DNA of 19,267 nt from Alphaproteobacteria bacterium (GTDB taxonomy: Bacteria; Pseudomonadota; Alphaproteobacteria; Rickettsiales; 21-14-0-20-44-7). The first letter of the stretch is position 1. Each line of letters starts with the position of its first letter. Location: assembly GCA_013288575.1 (NCBI GenBank), contig JABDBO010000016.1, forward strand, positions 1 to 19,267, read 5' to 3'. This document shows positions 6,877 to 13,825 of the stretch, piece after piece. The position numbers were made by a program, and so were the translations under genes. The notes below the pieces were generated by a model that searched no databases, was not told where the DNA came from, and worked only from the letters and a program-made list of their open reading frames with translations.

Positions 6877-7842
6877 ATGTTTGGAAATAAAAACTCGTAT
6901 CTACCCTGCGTTGCATTGTTTTTAGTGGCAATATTGACGCTACCGGCACAAGCCAAGGTAGTTTCACACAACTCTGTGGAGAAAAGCTATTTTTCTTCAA
7001 CCAATGCGAGTGATGAGTCGGCAAAAAGCACCGATCCACAATTGAATAATGACTTGGTTTATCGCGTGGCATTCGGCCGGGCGGAAGATGTTAAGATATT
7101 ACTCGACCAAAATGCTGACCCGAACACGGTTAATCCGGCAAATATTCCGGTTTTGATTATTGCGATAATCAGAAAAGATGATGAGGCGCCGAAAATTGTG
7201 AAGTATTTGATTAAGGCAGGGGCGAAGGTGAATGTGGCAACTGCTGATGGGAATATGCCGATTATTGAAGCAGTGAAAAATGGCCGCACTGATATTTTGC
7301 AATTGTTGATTGATAACAAGGCGGTGCTTGGCGGAATTACCGATGCGCAAGGCCATGATTTGCAAACCCTGGCAGAAAACCGGGCGGATTTGCAGATTAT
7401 TAGCGTGTTAAATGCGGGGATGGATTCGGAAAAAGAGAAATTGCAGGCATTGAAAAGCCAGGATAATTTTATTCGCCTCGTGCAGGAATATTCATATTTA
7501 AATTGTGCCAATGAATATTTGAATTTTTACCTAACAACTGAGCCGCAAAAAGTTGATGCGTTGAAATTTGATAAGATCATCACCAAAAACAGCGATGATA
7601 TTGATGACACGGCGCGGAAAATTAAGCTGATTTTCAAAATGGGTGATGCGGAGTTGCAAACGATAAAGGTGAATTCACGGCAGGAAATTATTGCGCGGCT
7701 ACAATATTACGAAACCAATGCCAACCGAGAGTTAAATGGTTTTGGCACGGATGATGATTTAAACAAACGCTGCATGGTGATTGCGAAAAAATGGGATTTG
7801 AAGAATCTGAATAAGGGCCAATACGAATTAAATACGCAGTAA
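6877..7842 (+). CDS. Exported ankyrin-repeat protein
   Basis: A 321-residue protein with a Sec signal peptide: basic start (MFGNKNSYL), hydrophobic core, and an AQA cleavage site after about Ala26, so it is probably periplasmic or secreted. Residues about 58-180 hold roughly four ankyrin repeats, for example LVYRVAFGRAEDVKILLD, IVKYLIKAGAKVNVATADG and PIIEAVKNGRTDILQLLID. The C-terminal 140 residues are not recognised; the mature part has just two cysteines, Cys210 and Cys299, which could form a disulfide. Ankyrin repeats bind proteins, so a partner-binding role outside the cytoplasm is likely; nothing here names the partner. ATG 6877 is chosen because it starts the signal peptide; the in-frame region upstream is antisense to pgi. 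Repeat element B begins 10 bases after the stop. Confidence 0.85.
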   Translation: MFGNKNSYLPCVALFLVAILTLPAQAKVVSHNSVEKSYFSSTNASDESAKSTDPQLNNDLVYRVAFGRAEDVKILLDQNADPNTVNPANIPVLIIAIIRKDDEAPKIVKYLIKAGAKVNVATADGNMPIIEAVKNGRTDILQLLIDNKAVLGGITDAQGHDLQTLAENRADLQIISVLNAGMDSEKEKLQALKSQDNFIRLVQEYSYLNCANEYLNFYLTTEPQKVDALKFDKIITKNSDDIDDTARKIKLIFKMGDAELQTIKVNSRQEIIARLQYYETNANRELNGFGTDDDLNKRCMVIAKKWDLKNLNKGQYELNTQ

Positions 7843-7851
7843 TTATTGATT

Positions 7852-7919
7852 GTTACCAAACGAGCACTCGGGTGCTCGCGTTTGGTAACAGCGCCGGATG
7901 CGGCGCGGCTGACGGCTCC
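7852..7919. repeat. Intergenic multi-hairpin element, copy B (short form)
   Basis: Stem 1 pairs GTTACCAAACGAGCAC (7852-7867) with 7872-7889 around a TCGG loop, perfect except for a 2-base CG bulge at 7879-7880, the same place as in copy A. A second hairpin, CAGC-GCCG (7889-7896) with CGGC (7901-7904) and GCTG (7908-7911), replaces the branched part of copy A. The element ends with GCGGCTGACGGCTCC (7905-7919), identical to copy A. It sits between the ankyrin gene and tsaD, 13 bases before the tsaD -35 box. Confidence 0.8.
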
Positions 7920-7932
7920 CGGCCCTCAAACC

Positions 7933-7960
7933 TTGATCGGAAAGTATTACTGTCTAATAT
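7933..7960 (+). promoter_or_regulatory. Predicted tsaD promoter, leaderless
   Basis: TTGATC (7933-7938), 16-base spacer, TAATAT (7955-7960), with the tsaD ATG at 7968. Only 7 bases separate the -10 from the ATG, and no Shine-Dalgarno is present, so the transcript should begin at or next to the start codon. Confidence 0.6.
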
Positions 7961-7967
7961 GTAAATT

Positions 7968-8960
7968 ATGAAAGTGCTAGGAATTGAAACCAGTTGTGAT
8001 GAAACTTCGGCTGCGGTGGTGACTGATGATAGAGAGATATTATCAAATGTTGTGCGCAGTCAAATTGCCGAGCATGAAATTTATGGCGGCGTGGTGCCGG
8101 AAATAGCGAGTAGAGCGCATATAAAATTTTTGGATGGGATAATCAGGAAGGCGTTGGAAGTTGCTAGAGTGGCGATTGCTGAAATTGATGGCGTGGCGGT
8201 AACTGCCGGGCCGGGGTTGATTGGCGGGGTGATTGTTGGCGTGATGGAAGCGAAAGCTTTGGCAAGTGTTTTGGGCAAACCGTTTTTGGCAGTGAACCAT
8301 TTGGAAGGGCATGCTTTGACGGCGCGGTTGACGGATGATGTAGAGTTTCCATATTTGCTGTTGCTGGTATCCGGCGGGCATTGCCAGATTTTGAATGTGA
8401 AAGGTGTTGGGCAATATGAATTGCTGGGTGAAACGCTGGATGATGCGGTGGGCGAATCATTTGATAAATTGGCAAAAATGCTGAAATTCCCAATGCCGGG
8501 CGGGCCGAAGATTGAGGCGCTGGCCAAAAGCGGAAATGCCAATGCGTTTGAATTACCGCGACCACTGTTGGGGAAAAAGAATTTGGATTTTTCATTTTCC
8601 GGATTGAAGACGGCGGTGAAAAAAGTTGTCGATAGCCGGGAGTTTCCAGCTGAAGATATTGCCGCGACTTTTCAGCAAAGGATTGGGGAAATATTGGTGG
8701 AGAAAATGCAATCGGCGCTGAACGCAACTAGTGCGAAACGAATGGTTGTGGCGGGCGGCGTGGCAGCAAATTTGCATTTACGCGGGGCTTTGCAGAAGCT
8801 GGCTGATAAAAGTAAAGTGGAGTTAATATGCCCGCCGGTAGCATTATGCACGGATAATGCGGCGATGATTGCCTGGGCGGGTGTAGAGAAATTGCGATTG
8901 GGTTTGGTTGATGGGTTGGATTTTAAGCCACGGGCGAGGTGGCCCCTAGTTAATTTATAA
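7968..8960 (+). CDS. tsaD: TsaD, tRNA threonylcarbamoyladenosine transferase
   Basis: TsaD (YgjD/Gcp, Kae1 family) transfers the threonylcarbamoyl group from threonylcarbamoyl-AMP to A37 of tRNAs that read ANN codons, working with TsaB and TsaE in the cytoplasm. The 330-residue protein shows GIETSCDETSAAVV at the N-terminus, the metal-binding pair His111 and His115 in HLEGH, SGGH (135-138), VAGGVAANLHLR (261-272) and Asp296 in CTDNAAM, completing the metal site. Length is near the usual 335-345. Start fixed by the family N-terminus MKVLGIETS and by the promoter. Neither tsaB nor tsaE is in the window. Element C starts 3 bases after the stop codon. Confidence 0.97.
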   Translation: MKVLGIETSCDETSAAVVTDDREILSNVVRSQIAEHEIYGGVVPEIASRAHIKFLDGIIRKALEVARVAIAEIDGVAVTAGPGLIGGVIVGVMEAKALASVLGKPFLAVNHLEGHALTARLTDDVEFPYLLLLVSGGHCQILNVKGVGQYELLGETLDDAVGESFDKLAKMLKFPMPGGPKIEALAKSGNANAFELPRPLLGKKNLDFSFSGLKTAVKKVVDSREFPAEDIAATFQQRIGEILVEKMQSALNATSAKRMVVAGGVAANLHLRGALQKLADKSKVELICPPVALCTDNAAMIAWAGVEKLRLGLVDGLDFKPRARWPLVNL

Positions 8961-8963
8961 TTT

Positions 8964-9021
8964 TTTCAAAGGCAGCACTGCGGGCGCTACTTTGAAATAC
9001 CGCTTCGCGGGCTGATGGCTC
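8964..9021. repeat. Intergenic multi-hairpin element, copy C (divergent)
   Basis: Stem 1 pairs TTTCAAAG (8964-8971) with CTTTGAAA (8990-8997), a perfect 8-base stem unrelated in sequence to copies A and B. Inside it, AGC/GCT (8974-8976 with 8986-8988) or GCAG/CTGC (8972-8981) can pair. A second hairpin CCGC-TTC-GCGG follows (9000-9010). The element ends GCGGGCTGATGGCTC (9007-9021), close to the shared end of A and B. Same order (long stem, GC hairpin, GCTGAYGGCTC), same kind of place: between two + strand genes and 28 bases before a candidate promoter. Confidence 0.6.
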
Positions 9022-9049
9022 TCTGTTCTTACAAGTTGATGTAGCCAGG

Positions 9050-9080
9050 TTGCAATTTTAGAAAATTAACGCCATATACA
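9050..9080 (+). promoter_or_regulatory. Candidate promoter of the DUF2127-like gene
   Basis: TTGCAA (9050-9055), 19-base spacer, TATACA (9075-9080), ATG at 9085. The spacer is longer than ideal, and the -10 is only 4 bases from the ATG, so the transcript may begin inside the first codons; in that case the second in-frame ATG at 9091 could serve as start. No Shine-Dalgarno is seen. Confidence 0.35.
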
Positions 9081-9084
9081 TATT

Positions 9085-9549
9085 ATGCATATGAAATTGA
9101 AGGAACCGGCTGGGCTATTTTTAATTGCGCTGATGAAGTTGTTAAGCGCGGGCCTATTGGCGGCGATCGGTTTTGGGGTTTTCCATTTGCTCAAAAGCGA
9201 TGATCTGGAAAAAACCGCGCACCATATGGTTGCGATTTTGAACCTTGATCCTAAAAATTTGTTTATAAACAGCATGATAGATAAATTGGGCGATGTTCAC
9301 CCATCACAGCTAAAGAAAATTGGTTTTGGCACGCTGTTTTATTCGCTGCTTTATCTGATTGAAGGAATCGGCCTGCTTAAAGCCAAACGCTGGGCGGAAT
9401 ATATGACGGTAATCATTACCGCCTCATTATTACCTATTGAGATTATTGAAATAATCAAAAAAGTGGGGATTTTAAAAATCAGCGCGCTGATTATTAATAT
9501 TATAATTGTTATTTACCTCATCTATATTCTGAGCCGCCGCCGAAAGTAG
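9085..9549 (+). CDS. Small membrane protein, DUF2127-like
   Basis: A 154-residue inner-membrane protein with about four hydrophobic helices (residues about 11-33, 76-98, 106-124 and 130-150) and a basic tail, RRRK. A polar loop (34-75) separates the first two helices. The segment GIGLLKAKRWAEYMTVI followed by LLPIEIIEI is the hallmark I recall for DUF2127, a family of predicted membrane proteins without known function. The start could be ATG 9085 or ATG 9091; the difference is two residues. The Bcr/CflA transporter gene follows 50 bases downstream in the same direction. Confidence 0.8.
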   Translation: MHMKLKEPAGLFLIALMKLLSAGLLAAIGFGVFHLLKSDDLEKTAHHMVAILNLDPKNLFINSMIDKLGDVHPSQLKKIGFGTLFYSLLYLIEGIGLLKAKRWAEYMTVIITASLLPIEIIEIIKKVGILKISALIINIIIVIYLIYILSRRRK

Positions 9550-9577
9550 TTATTTAAATATTTATATACTTTACTCA

Positions 9578-9598
9578 GCGGCTGTTGCATAAAGCCGC
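9578..9598 (+). promoter_or_regulatory. Hairpin abutting the transporter start codon
   Basis: GCGGCT (9578-9583) and AGCCGC (9593-9598) form a perfect 6-base stem with a 9-base loop, ending one base before the ATG at 9600. A -10-like TATACT is at 9565-9570, without a good -35. If used, the leader would be little more than this hairpin. It could slow initiation; no Shine-Dalgarno is present. Confidence 0.45.
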
Positions 9599-9599
9599 A

Positions 9600-10823
9600 A
9601 TGTCTATAAATCAGAAATTGCGCGAGCCTAGTTTAAAAGAATTCACCGTTTTGATGGCGTTTTTGATGTCTATCATCGCCATTTCGATTGATGCGCTTTT
9701 GCCATCGCTTGGCGTGATTGGTAAGGATTTTAATGTTTCAAACCCTAACCATGTGCAATATGTAATTGGGTTTATTTTCATCGGTATGACGATTGGTCAG
9801 TTGATCTGCGGGCCGATATCTGATGCGGTGGGGCGCAAGAAAGTCCTTTATTTCGGCATCGGGTTTTATCTGGTCGGCAGTGTGATTTGCTATTTCTCGG
9901 ATAATTTTACCATGATGCTGGTGGGAAGATTGATTCAAGGTTTGGGCGTTTCCGGCCCATATGTTACGGCAATTTCGGTAGTGCGCGATAAATATAGCGG
10001 GCGCGATATGGCACGCGTGATGTCAGTAGTGATGATGATTTTTATTCTGGTGCCGGCAATTGCGCCGACACTTGGCCAGGCGATTTTGCTGTTTGCTTCA
10101 TGGCGGCATATATTTTTGCTCTATATAGTTTATTCGATTGTGATTGGTTTGTGGATCACGTTTCGCTTGCCAGAAACTTTGCCGGTTTCGCAGCGAATTC
10201 CGTTTAGCGCGAAAAATATCGTGCATGGTTTTAAGGAAATTGTGCGTAACCACACGACGATTAGTTACACGATTTGCACCGGGGTTTGCTTTGGCAGTTT
10301 GATTGGTTATTTGAATTCATCGCAACAGATTTTTCAAGGGCAGTTTGGCACGGGCAAAATGTTCACGGTTTATTTTGGCGCGCTGGCGCTGACTTTGGGG
10401 GCGGCTTCGCTTTTAAATTCGCGCTTTGTTGAGAGATTGGGAATGCGGTTTATTTGTATCCGCTCAACACTGGCAATGGTGGTTGCCTCGGTAATATTTC
10501 TAGCGGTGAATTTGATGATACCGGTGCATTTATGGATGTTTTTAATTTATGCCGGGATTTTGTTTTTCAGTTTCGGCCTGATGTTTGGCAATTTGAATTC
10601 AATTGCCATGGAGCCAATGGGGCATATTGCGGGAATTGCTTCAGCAGTGACTGGTTCGATGTCATCGGCAATTTCGATGGCACTGGGTGCATTTATCGGC
10701 CAGCTTTATGATAATTCACTGATTCCGATTGCAACCGGTTTTCTGGTTTTAGGAACGATTTCGCTTTCAATAATGATCGCCGAAAAGAAGCGGCACGATA
10801 AGCAGCTAGCTGTTGCGATCTAA
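9600..10823 (+). CDS. MFS multidrug efflux transporter, Bcr/CflA family
   Basis: A 407-residue inner-membrane protein with about 12 hydrophobic segments, the size and pattern of major facilitator drug/H+ antiporters. Family marks are the first-helix DALLPSLGVIGKDF (31-44), typical of Bcr/CflA, and the cytoplasmic motif A GQLICGPISDAVGRKK (66-81) between helices 2 and 3. VVRDKYSG and the RLPETL end of the first half also fit. It probably exports drugs or metabolites driven by the proton gradient; the substrate cannot be told from sequence. ATG 9600 is preferred to the in-frame TTG 9585, which lies in the loop of a hairpin. The 3' end overlaps the convergent glycosyltransferase gene by 18 bases. 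Confidence 0.92.
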   Translation: MSINQKLREPSLKEFTVLMAFLMSIIAISIDALLPSLGVIGKDFNVSNPNHVQYVIGFIFIGMTIGQLICGPISDAVGRKKVLYFGIGFYLVGSVICYFSDNFTMMLVGRLIQGLGVSGPYVTAISVVRDKYSGRDMARVMSVVMMIFILVPAIAPTLGQAILLFASWRHIFLLYIVYSIVIGLWITFRLPETLPVSQRIPFSAKNIVHGFKEIVRNHTTISYTICTGVCFGSLIGYLNSSQQIFQGQFGTGKMFTVYFGALALTLGAASLLNSRFVERLGMRFICIRSTLAMVVASVIFLAVNLMIPVHLWMFLIYAGILFFSFGLMFGNLNSIAMEPMGHIAGIASAVTGSMSSAISMALGAFIGQLYDNSLIPIATGFLVLGTISLSIMIAEKKRHDKQLAVAI

Positions 10824-12947
10824 TAATATCATCGTGATTGGGCCGTGATGATCAGCCGAATGGCCGCCGTCATGCTCTTCCATTTTTACAATGTGATATT
10901 TGGCTTTTAGCGGATCCATTATTACTGAAATCGGATAGGAGAAATCAGTAACTACAACCCAAATGCGTTTGGCATTGTTGGTCGCGGCATTGAAAATGCG
11001 GAAATATTCTTCATCAGTCATCACGTGTAAAGGTTTGACTGCTTTGATGGCGTTGAACTCAATATATGGCTCGGTAATTGGAATGTGAGGGAGGTGGAAA
11101 TAATAGAGGAAATTATAGGCAGCCCAGTGCGAGACGAACATCACCTGATCTTTGCGGTCATAATGATTTTCAACCATCCATTCAACCGCCCAGGTGAGCT
11201 CCTGTTTTCTTTCTTTATAGAGACGATCAAGACTGATGAATGAAAATATGGTGGCGATTATAATTAACAATATACCAAGTTTTTTCTGCCATTTTATTAT
11301 GCTGTCAAAACCGGCGGCGGCAAGAATTATGAAGCCAACACCTGAGGCGATGAAATAACGTGGATGGAAAATGGGCTGGTATATGGTGATGAGGAAACTT
11401 ACCAGCGGAACGAATATGATCCAGGCAAGTAGAGCCAAGGTTTTTTTGTTTGAGCGCTCGCTGCGTTTGGAAAAAAGAAAAATAACCGGAGCTAAGAAAA
11501 TAGCGAGTAGGCAATAACTGCCGGGAACATCGGCGAAGAATTCGAGGAACTTTATCTGGCTGATTTTAGGCAGCCAGTTGTAATGATCGGTGTTGGAAAT
11601 CTGGTTGCAATACATAGGCGCAAGCGCAGCAAGGCCCAGGAATGGAATGATTTCGGCTTTCAGCCAAGTGGCGCGTTTTTGTTTGCTTAGAACAATTAGT
11701 GCGGCGACTTTATTGGCGACCCAAATTAATGCACCGTATATATGTGTGTTTACCAATAACAAATTGGAAATGCTGTAAAAGTAAATGAATTTACGCGTCG
11801 GTTTTTTGCTATTTTTCGCAGCGACGTAATTATATAAGGCAAGCAAGGTTAGTAAGGCGACAAATACCAGCAAAGTATAAGCGCGGGCTTCTTGGGCATA
11901 TCTGATTTGGAAAGGGTTTATTGTAAATAAAAAGGCAGCGATTAAGCCGGTGCGCCAGTTAAAGATTTGTTTGCCGACTAGATAAACCAAAGGAATTGTT
12001 ATGATGCCAAATACGGCGCCTAAAGAGCGAATGGCGGATTCTGATGTGCCGAATAACCACATCCAGAGGTGTAAAAGCCAGAAATAAAGCGGCGGGTGGG
12101 CGCTGTATTTGTTGAGTTGGTAAATGGTTTCATGAACAGGTAATTTGGCGTATTTGACGGAAAGCATTTCATCATTCCACAAATTATCACGGCCGATTTC
12201 CCAGAATCTTAAGAATATGCCAAGCGCGGTTAAAAGAAGCAATAATGAGCGCGCGGCATAGGAAGGGTTTTGTTTGAAAAACCTGAAGATATCCAGAGGT
12301 ACGATTAGCAAACGCTCGATACCGAATTTTGATTTACCAGCACAGCGTGGCCGGTCTGAAACTTCAATTTCAGTGACCTTGTGGCCATTTGCCGCCACCC
12401 ATAAGCCGATGAAACGATGAAGGCTGTTTTTATATTCTAGATTGTTTAGCGCAACTTTACGGAAGATTTTGATGCCGCAACCATGATCGGTGAGTTTGAT
12501 GCCGGTAAGCAATTTGATTGTGCGGTTAATAACGCGCGATAAGAATATTTGGACTGGTCTACCACTACGAGATTTCCGATAACCGGAAACCATTCCAAAA
12601 CCTTGTTGCAGTTTTTTTAATAGATTGGGAATATCGGCGGGTGAGTTTTGCAAGTCCCCATCCATTGTTGCAATAATATCATGCGATGCAGCTTCAAAAC
12701 CAACGCGCCAGGCATTGGTTTTCCCCTCATTTTTTGGTAGGTGAATAATGCGAATAAATGGCTTATTTTTTATGCTGCGTTTTAAGGCGGAAAGAGTGCC
12801 ATCGGTGCTTGCATCGTCAACAATAACAACCTCTGACGGCACCTTCCATTTTTTGGTGACAACGTCTAGTTCCTTAATAAGACCAGGTATATTGTCTTCT
12901 TCATTATGAACCGGAATGATGATTGATAGCGGAACTGTAATAGTCAT
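10806..12947 (-). CDS. Bifunctional glycosyltransferase: GT2 (polyprenyl-phosphate sugar synthase type) fused to GT-C membrane transferase
   Basis: A 713-residue fusion. Residues 1-230 are a GT-A fold family 2 enzyme like dolichyl-phosphate mannosyl synthase: IIIPVHNEEDNI (9-20), DDASTDG (44-50), the metal-binding DGD (96-98) in MDGDLQ, TDHGCGIK (153-160) and GKSKFG (204-209). It would load a sugar from a nucleotide donor onto a polyprenyl phosphate. Residues about 232-560 are multi-spanning, with the ArnT/PMT_2 first-loop pattern WNDEM (257-261) and HPPL (284-287); such enzymes take sugar from the lipid carrier outside the membrane. The rest is probably a periplasmic C-terminal region. One chain could therefore make and use its own donor. 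Acceptor unknown. ATG 12947 follows a promoter by 6 bases and has no Shine-Dalgarno. Divergent from the prepilin gene. Confidence 0.9.
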   Translation of the reverse strand: MTITVPLSIIIPVHNEEDNIPGLIKELDVVTKKWKVPSEVVIVDDASTDGTLSALKRSIKNKPFIRIIHLPKNEGKTNAWRVGFEAASHDIIATMDGDLQNSPADIPNLLKKLQQGFGMVSGYRKSRSGRPVQIFLSRVINRTIKLLTGIKLTDHGCGIKIFRKVALNNLEYKNSLHRFIGLWVAANGHKVTEIEVSDRPRCAGKSKFGIERLLIVPLDIFRFFKQNPSYAARSLLLLLTALGIFLRFWEIGRDNLWNDEMLSVKYAKLPVHETIYQLNKYSAHPPLYFWLLHLWMWLFGTSESAIRSLGAVFGIITIPLVYLVGKQIFNWRTGLIAAFLFTINPFQIRYAQEARAYTLLVFVALLTLLALYNYVAAKNSKKPTRKFIYFYSISNLLLVNTHIYGALIWVANKVAALIVLSKQKRATWLKAEIIPFLGLAALAPMYCNQISNTDHYNWLPKISQIKFLEFFADVPGSYCLLAIFLAPVIFLFSKRSERSNKKTLALLAWIIFVPLVSFLITIYQPIFHPRYFIASGVGFIILAAAGFDSIIKWQKKLGILLIIIATIFSFISLDRLYKERKQELTWAVEWMVENHYDRKDQVMFVSHWAAYNFLYYFHLPHIPITEPYIEFNAIKAVKPLHVMTDEEYFRIFNAATNNAKRIWVVVTDFSYPISVIMDPLKAKYHIVKMEEHDGGHSADHHGPITMILLDRNS

Positions 12948-12953
12948 GTTTCT

Positions 12954-12981
12954 GTATTAATTGTAATATTAGATTATGCAA
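12954..12981 (-). promoter_or_regulatory. Predicted promoter of the GT fusion gene, leaderless
   Basis: On the minus strand TTGCAT (12981-12976), 16-base spacer, TAATAC (12959-12954), then ATG at 12947. Six bases separate the -10 from the start codon, so transcription would start at the ATG. Confidence 0.5.
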
Positions 12982-13009
12982 ATATTTTAGGTAGAGATAA
13001 TGATATTGT

Positions 13010-13037
13010 TTGATTATTGAAGTTAATAACCTATAAG
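13010..13037 (+). promoter_or_regulatory. Candidate promoter of the prepilin gene
   Basis: TTGATT (13010-13015), 16-base spacer, TATAAG (13032-13037). Expected leader about 30 bases, with CGGAG (13068-13072) three bases before the ATG at 13076 as a closely spaced Shine-Dalgarno. The surrounding gap (12948-13075) is very AT-rich and several other -10-like words are present, so the exact choice is weak. Confidence 0.35.
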
Positions 13038-13075
13038 TTGTGGTATTAATTATTAATTATTGGCTATCGGAGTTT

Positions 13076-13804
13076 ATGAATAAGAGAACGGGTTTTACGT
13101 TGGTTGAATTGGCAATTGTTTTTATAATAATTGGTCTATTGATAGGTGGCATTTTGGTAGCTTCTAGCATGGTTGATACAGCCAAAGCGGAAAAGCTTGT
13201 TAAAGATTTGCAGCAATTTTCGATTGCAACGGTGAATTTTCAAACGGCATATAAAGCAACTCCGGGAGATGCAAAGAACTTTAGCCCGGCAGGCAATGGT
13301 AACGGTATAATTGAAGATAGTAGCGGCACTGGCACTTCTAATACATTCACAGGCGAAGTTGCCAATTATTGGGTGCATTTAAGTGCAGTGGGTTTTAAGC
13401 CTAAAGGCGTAACTTTATCTGCTATTCCTACAGCTAACGGAATAACTGCAGGCTTTAATGTTCCTGAAGTTTCATATGGTATAAGAGGAACCGGCGCTGT
13501 AGTTGTAAATGGTGCTTTTGTAAGCAATGCAACTGGAACAACCAACGACGGAAACAATTATTATATGCTGCTCGGCTTGCCATCAGGCGCCGCTGCTGGA
13601 GCAAATATCACCGGACTTCCGGCGTTTACGGTTAACCAGGCAACGGCCATTGATTTGAAAATTGATGATGGAAAACCAGGGACTGGTAGTGTTAAGGCAG
13701 ATGCCGGCAATGGCGGATGCTTGAATGGCAGTAGTTATAATAGTAGCTACAGCCCAACTACGCCTGCATGTAATTTATATATAAAAAATACCTTCACGCA
13801 ATAA
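13076..13804 (+). CDS. Type IV prepilin-like protein (N-methylation motif)
   Basis: A 242-residue protein with a class III signal: six-residue basic leader MNKRTG, cleavage expected before Phe7, then FTLVELAIVFIIIGLLIGG with Glu11 (position +5 of the mature chain), the residue needed for assembly and N-methylation. The hydrophobic alpha-1 helix continues to about residue 55. The C-terminal domain is Gly/Thr/Asn/Ser-rich, carries AIDLKIDDGKPGTGSV (191-206), a motif I recall from many prepilin-like proteins, and has just two cysteines, 215 and 232, placed to close a C-terminal disulfide loop. It could be a minor pilin, a major pilin or a pseudopilin; no other pilus or type II secretion gene is in the window. 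ATG 13076 is chosen because it begins the prepilin leader. A GT-C-like gene follows at 21 bases. Confidence 0.9.
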   Translation: MNKRTGFTLVELAIVFIIIGLLIGGILVASSMVDTAKAEKLVKDLQQFSIATVNFQTAYKATPGDAKNFSPAGNGNGIIEDSSGTGTSNTFTGEVANYWVHLSAVGFKPKGVTLSAIPTANGITAGFNVPEVSYGIRGTGAVVVNGAFVSNATGTTNDGNNYYMLLGLPSGAAAGANITGLPAFTVNQATAIDLKIDDGKPGTGSVKADAGNGGCLNGSSYNSSYSPTTPACNLYIKNTFTQ

Positions 13805-13825
13805 TTTGCCAGCGCTTCAGCAACC

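Noticed and set aside
7852..7889. Stem 1 of element B as a Rho-independent terminator for the ankyrin gene
   Set aside because: A strong stem, but followed by AGCGCCGG and not by a run of T. The same lack of an immediate T-run applies to copies A and C, so an ordinary intrinsic terminator is not supported.
8081..8727. Long minus-strand open frames inside tsaD
   Set aside because: They are antisense to a certain gene, low in complexity (Pro, Ser, His), and have no recognisable motif.
3793..9021. CRISPR array or tRNA cluster as the explanation of the intergenic repeats
   Set aside because: Copies are thousands of bases apart with no regular spacers, and the branched fold of copy A lacks tRNA arm lengths and a CCA-type acceptor.
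9585..9599. TTG start for the Bcr/CflA transporter
   Set aside because: It falls in the loop of the hairpin and adds only HKAA-type residues; ATG 9600 gives the normal family N-terminus.
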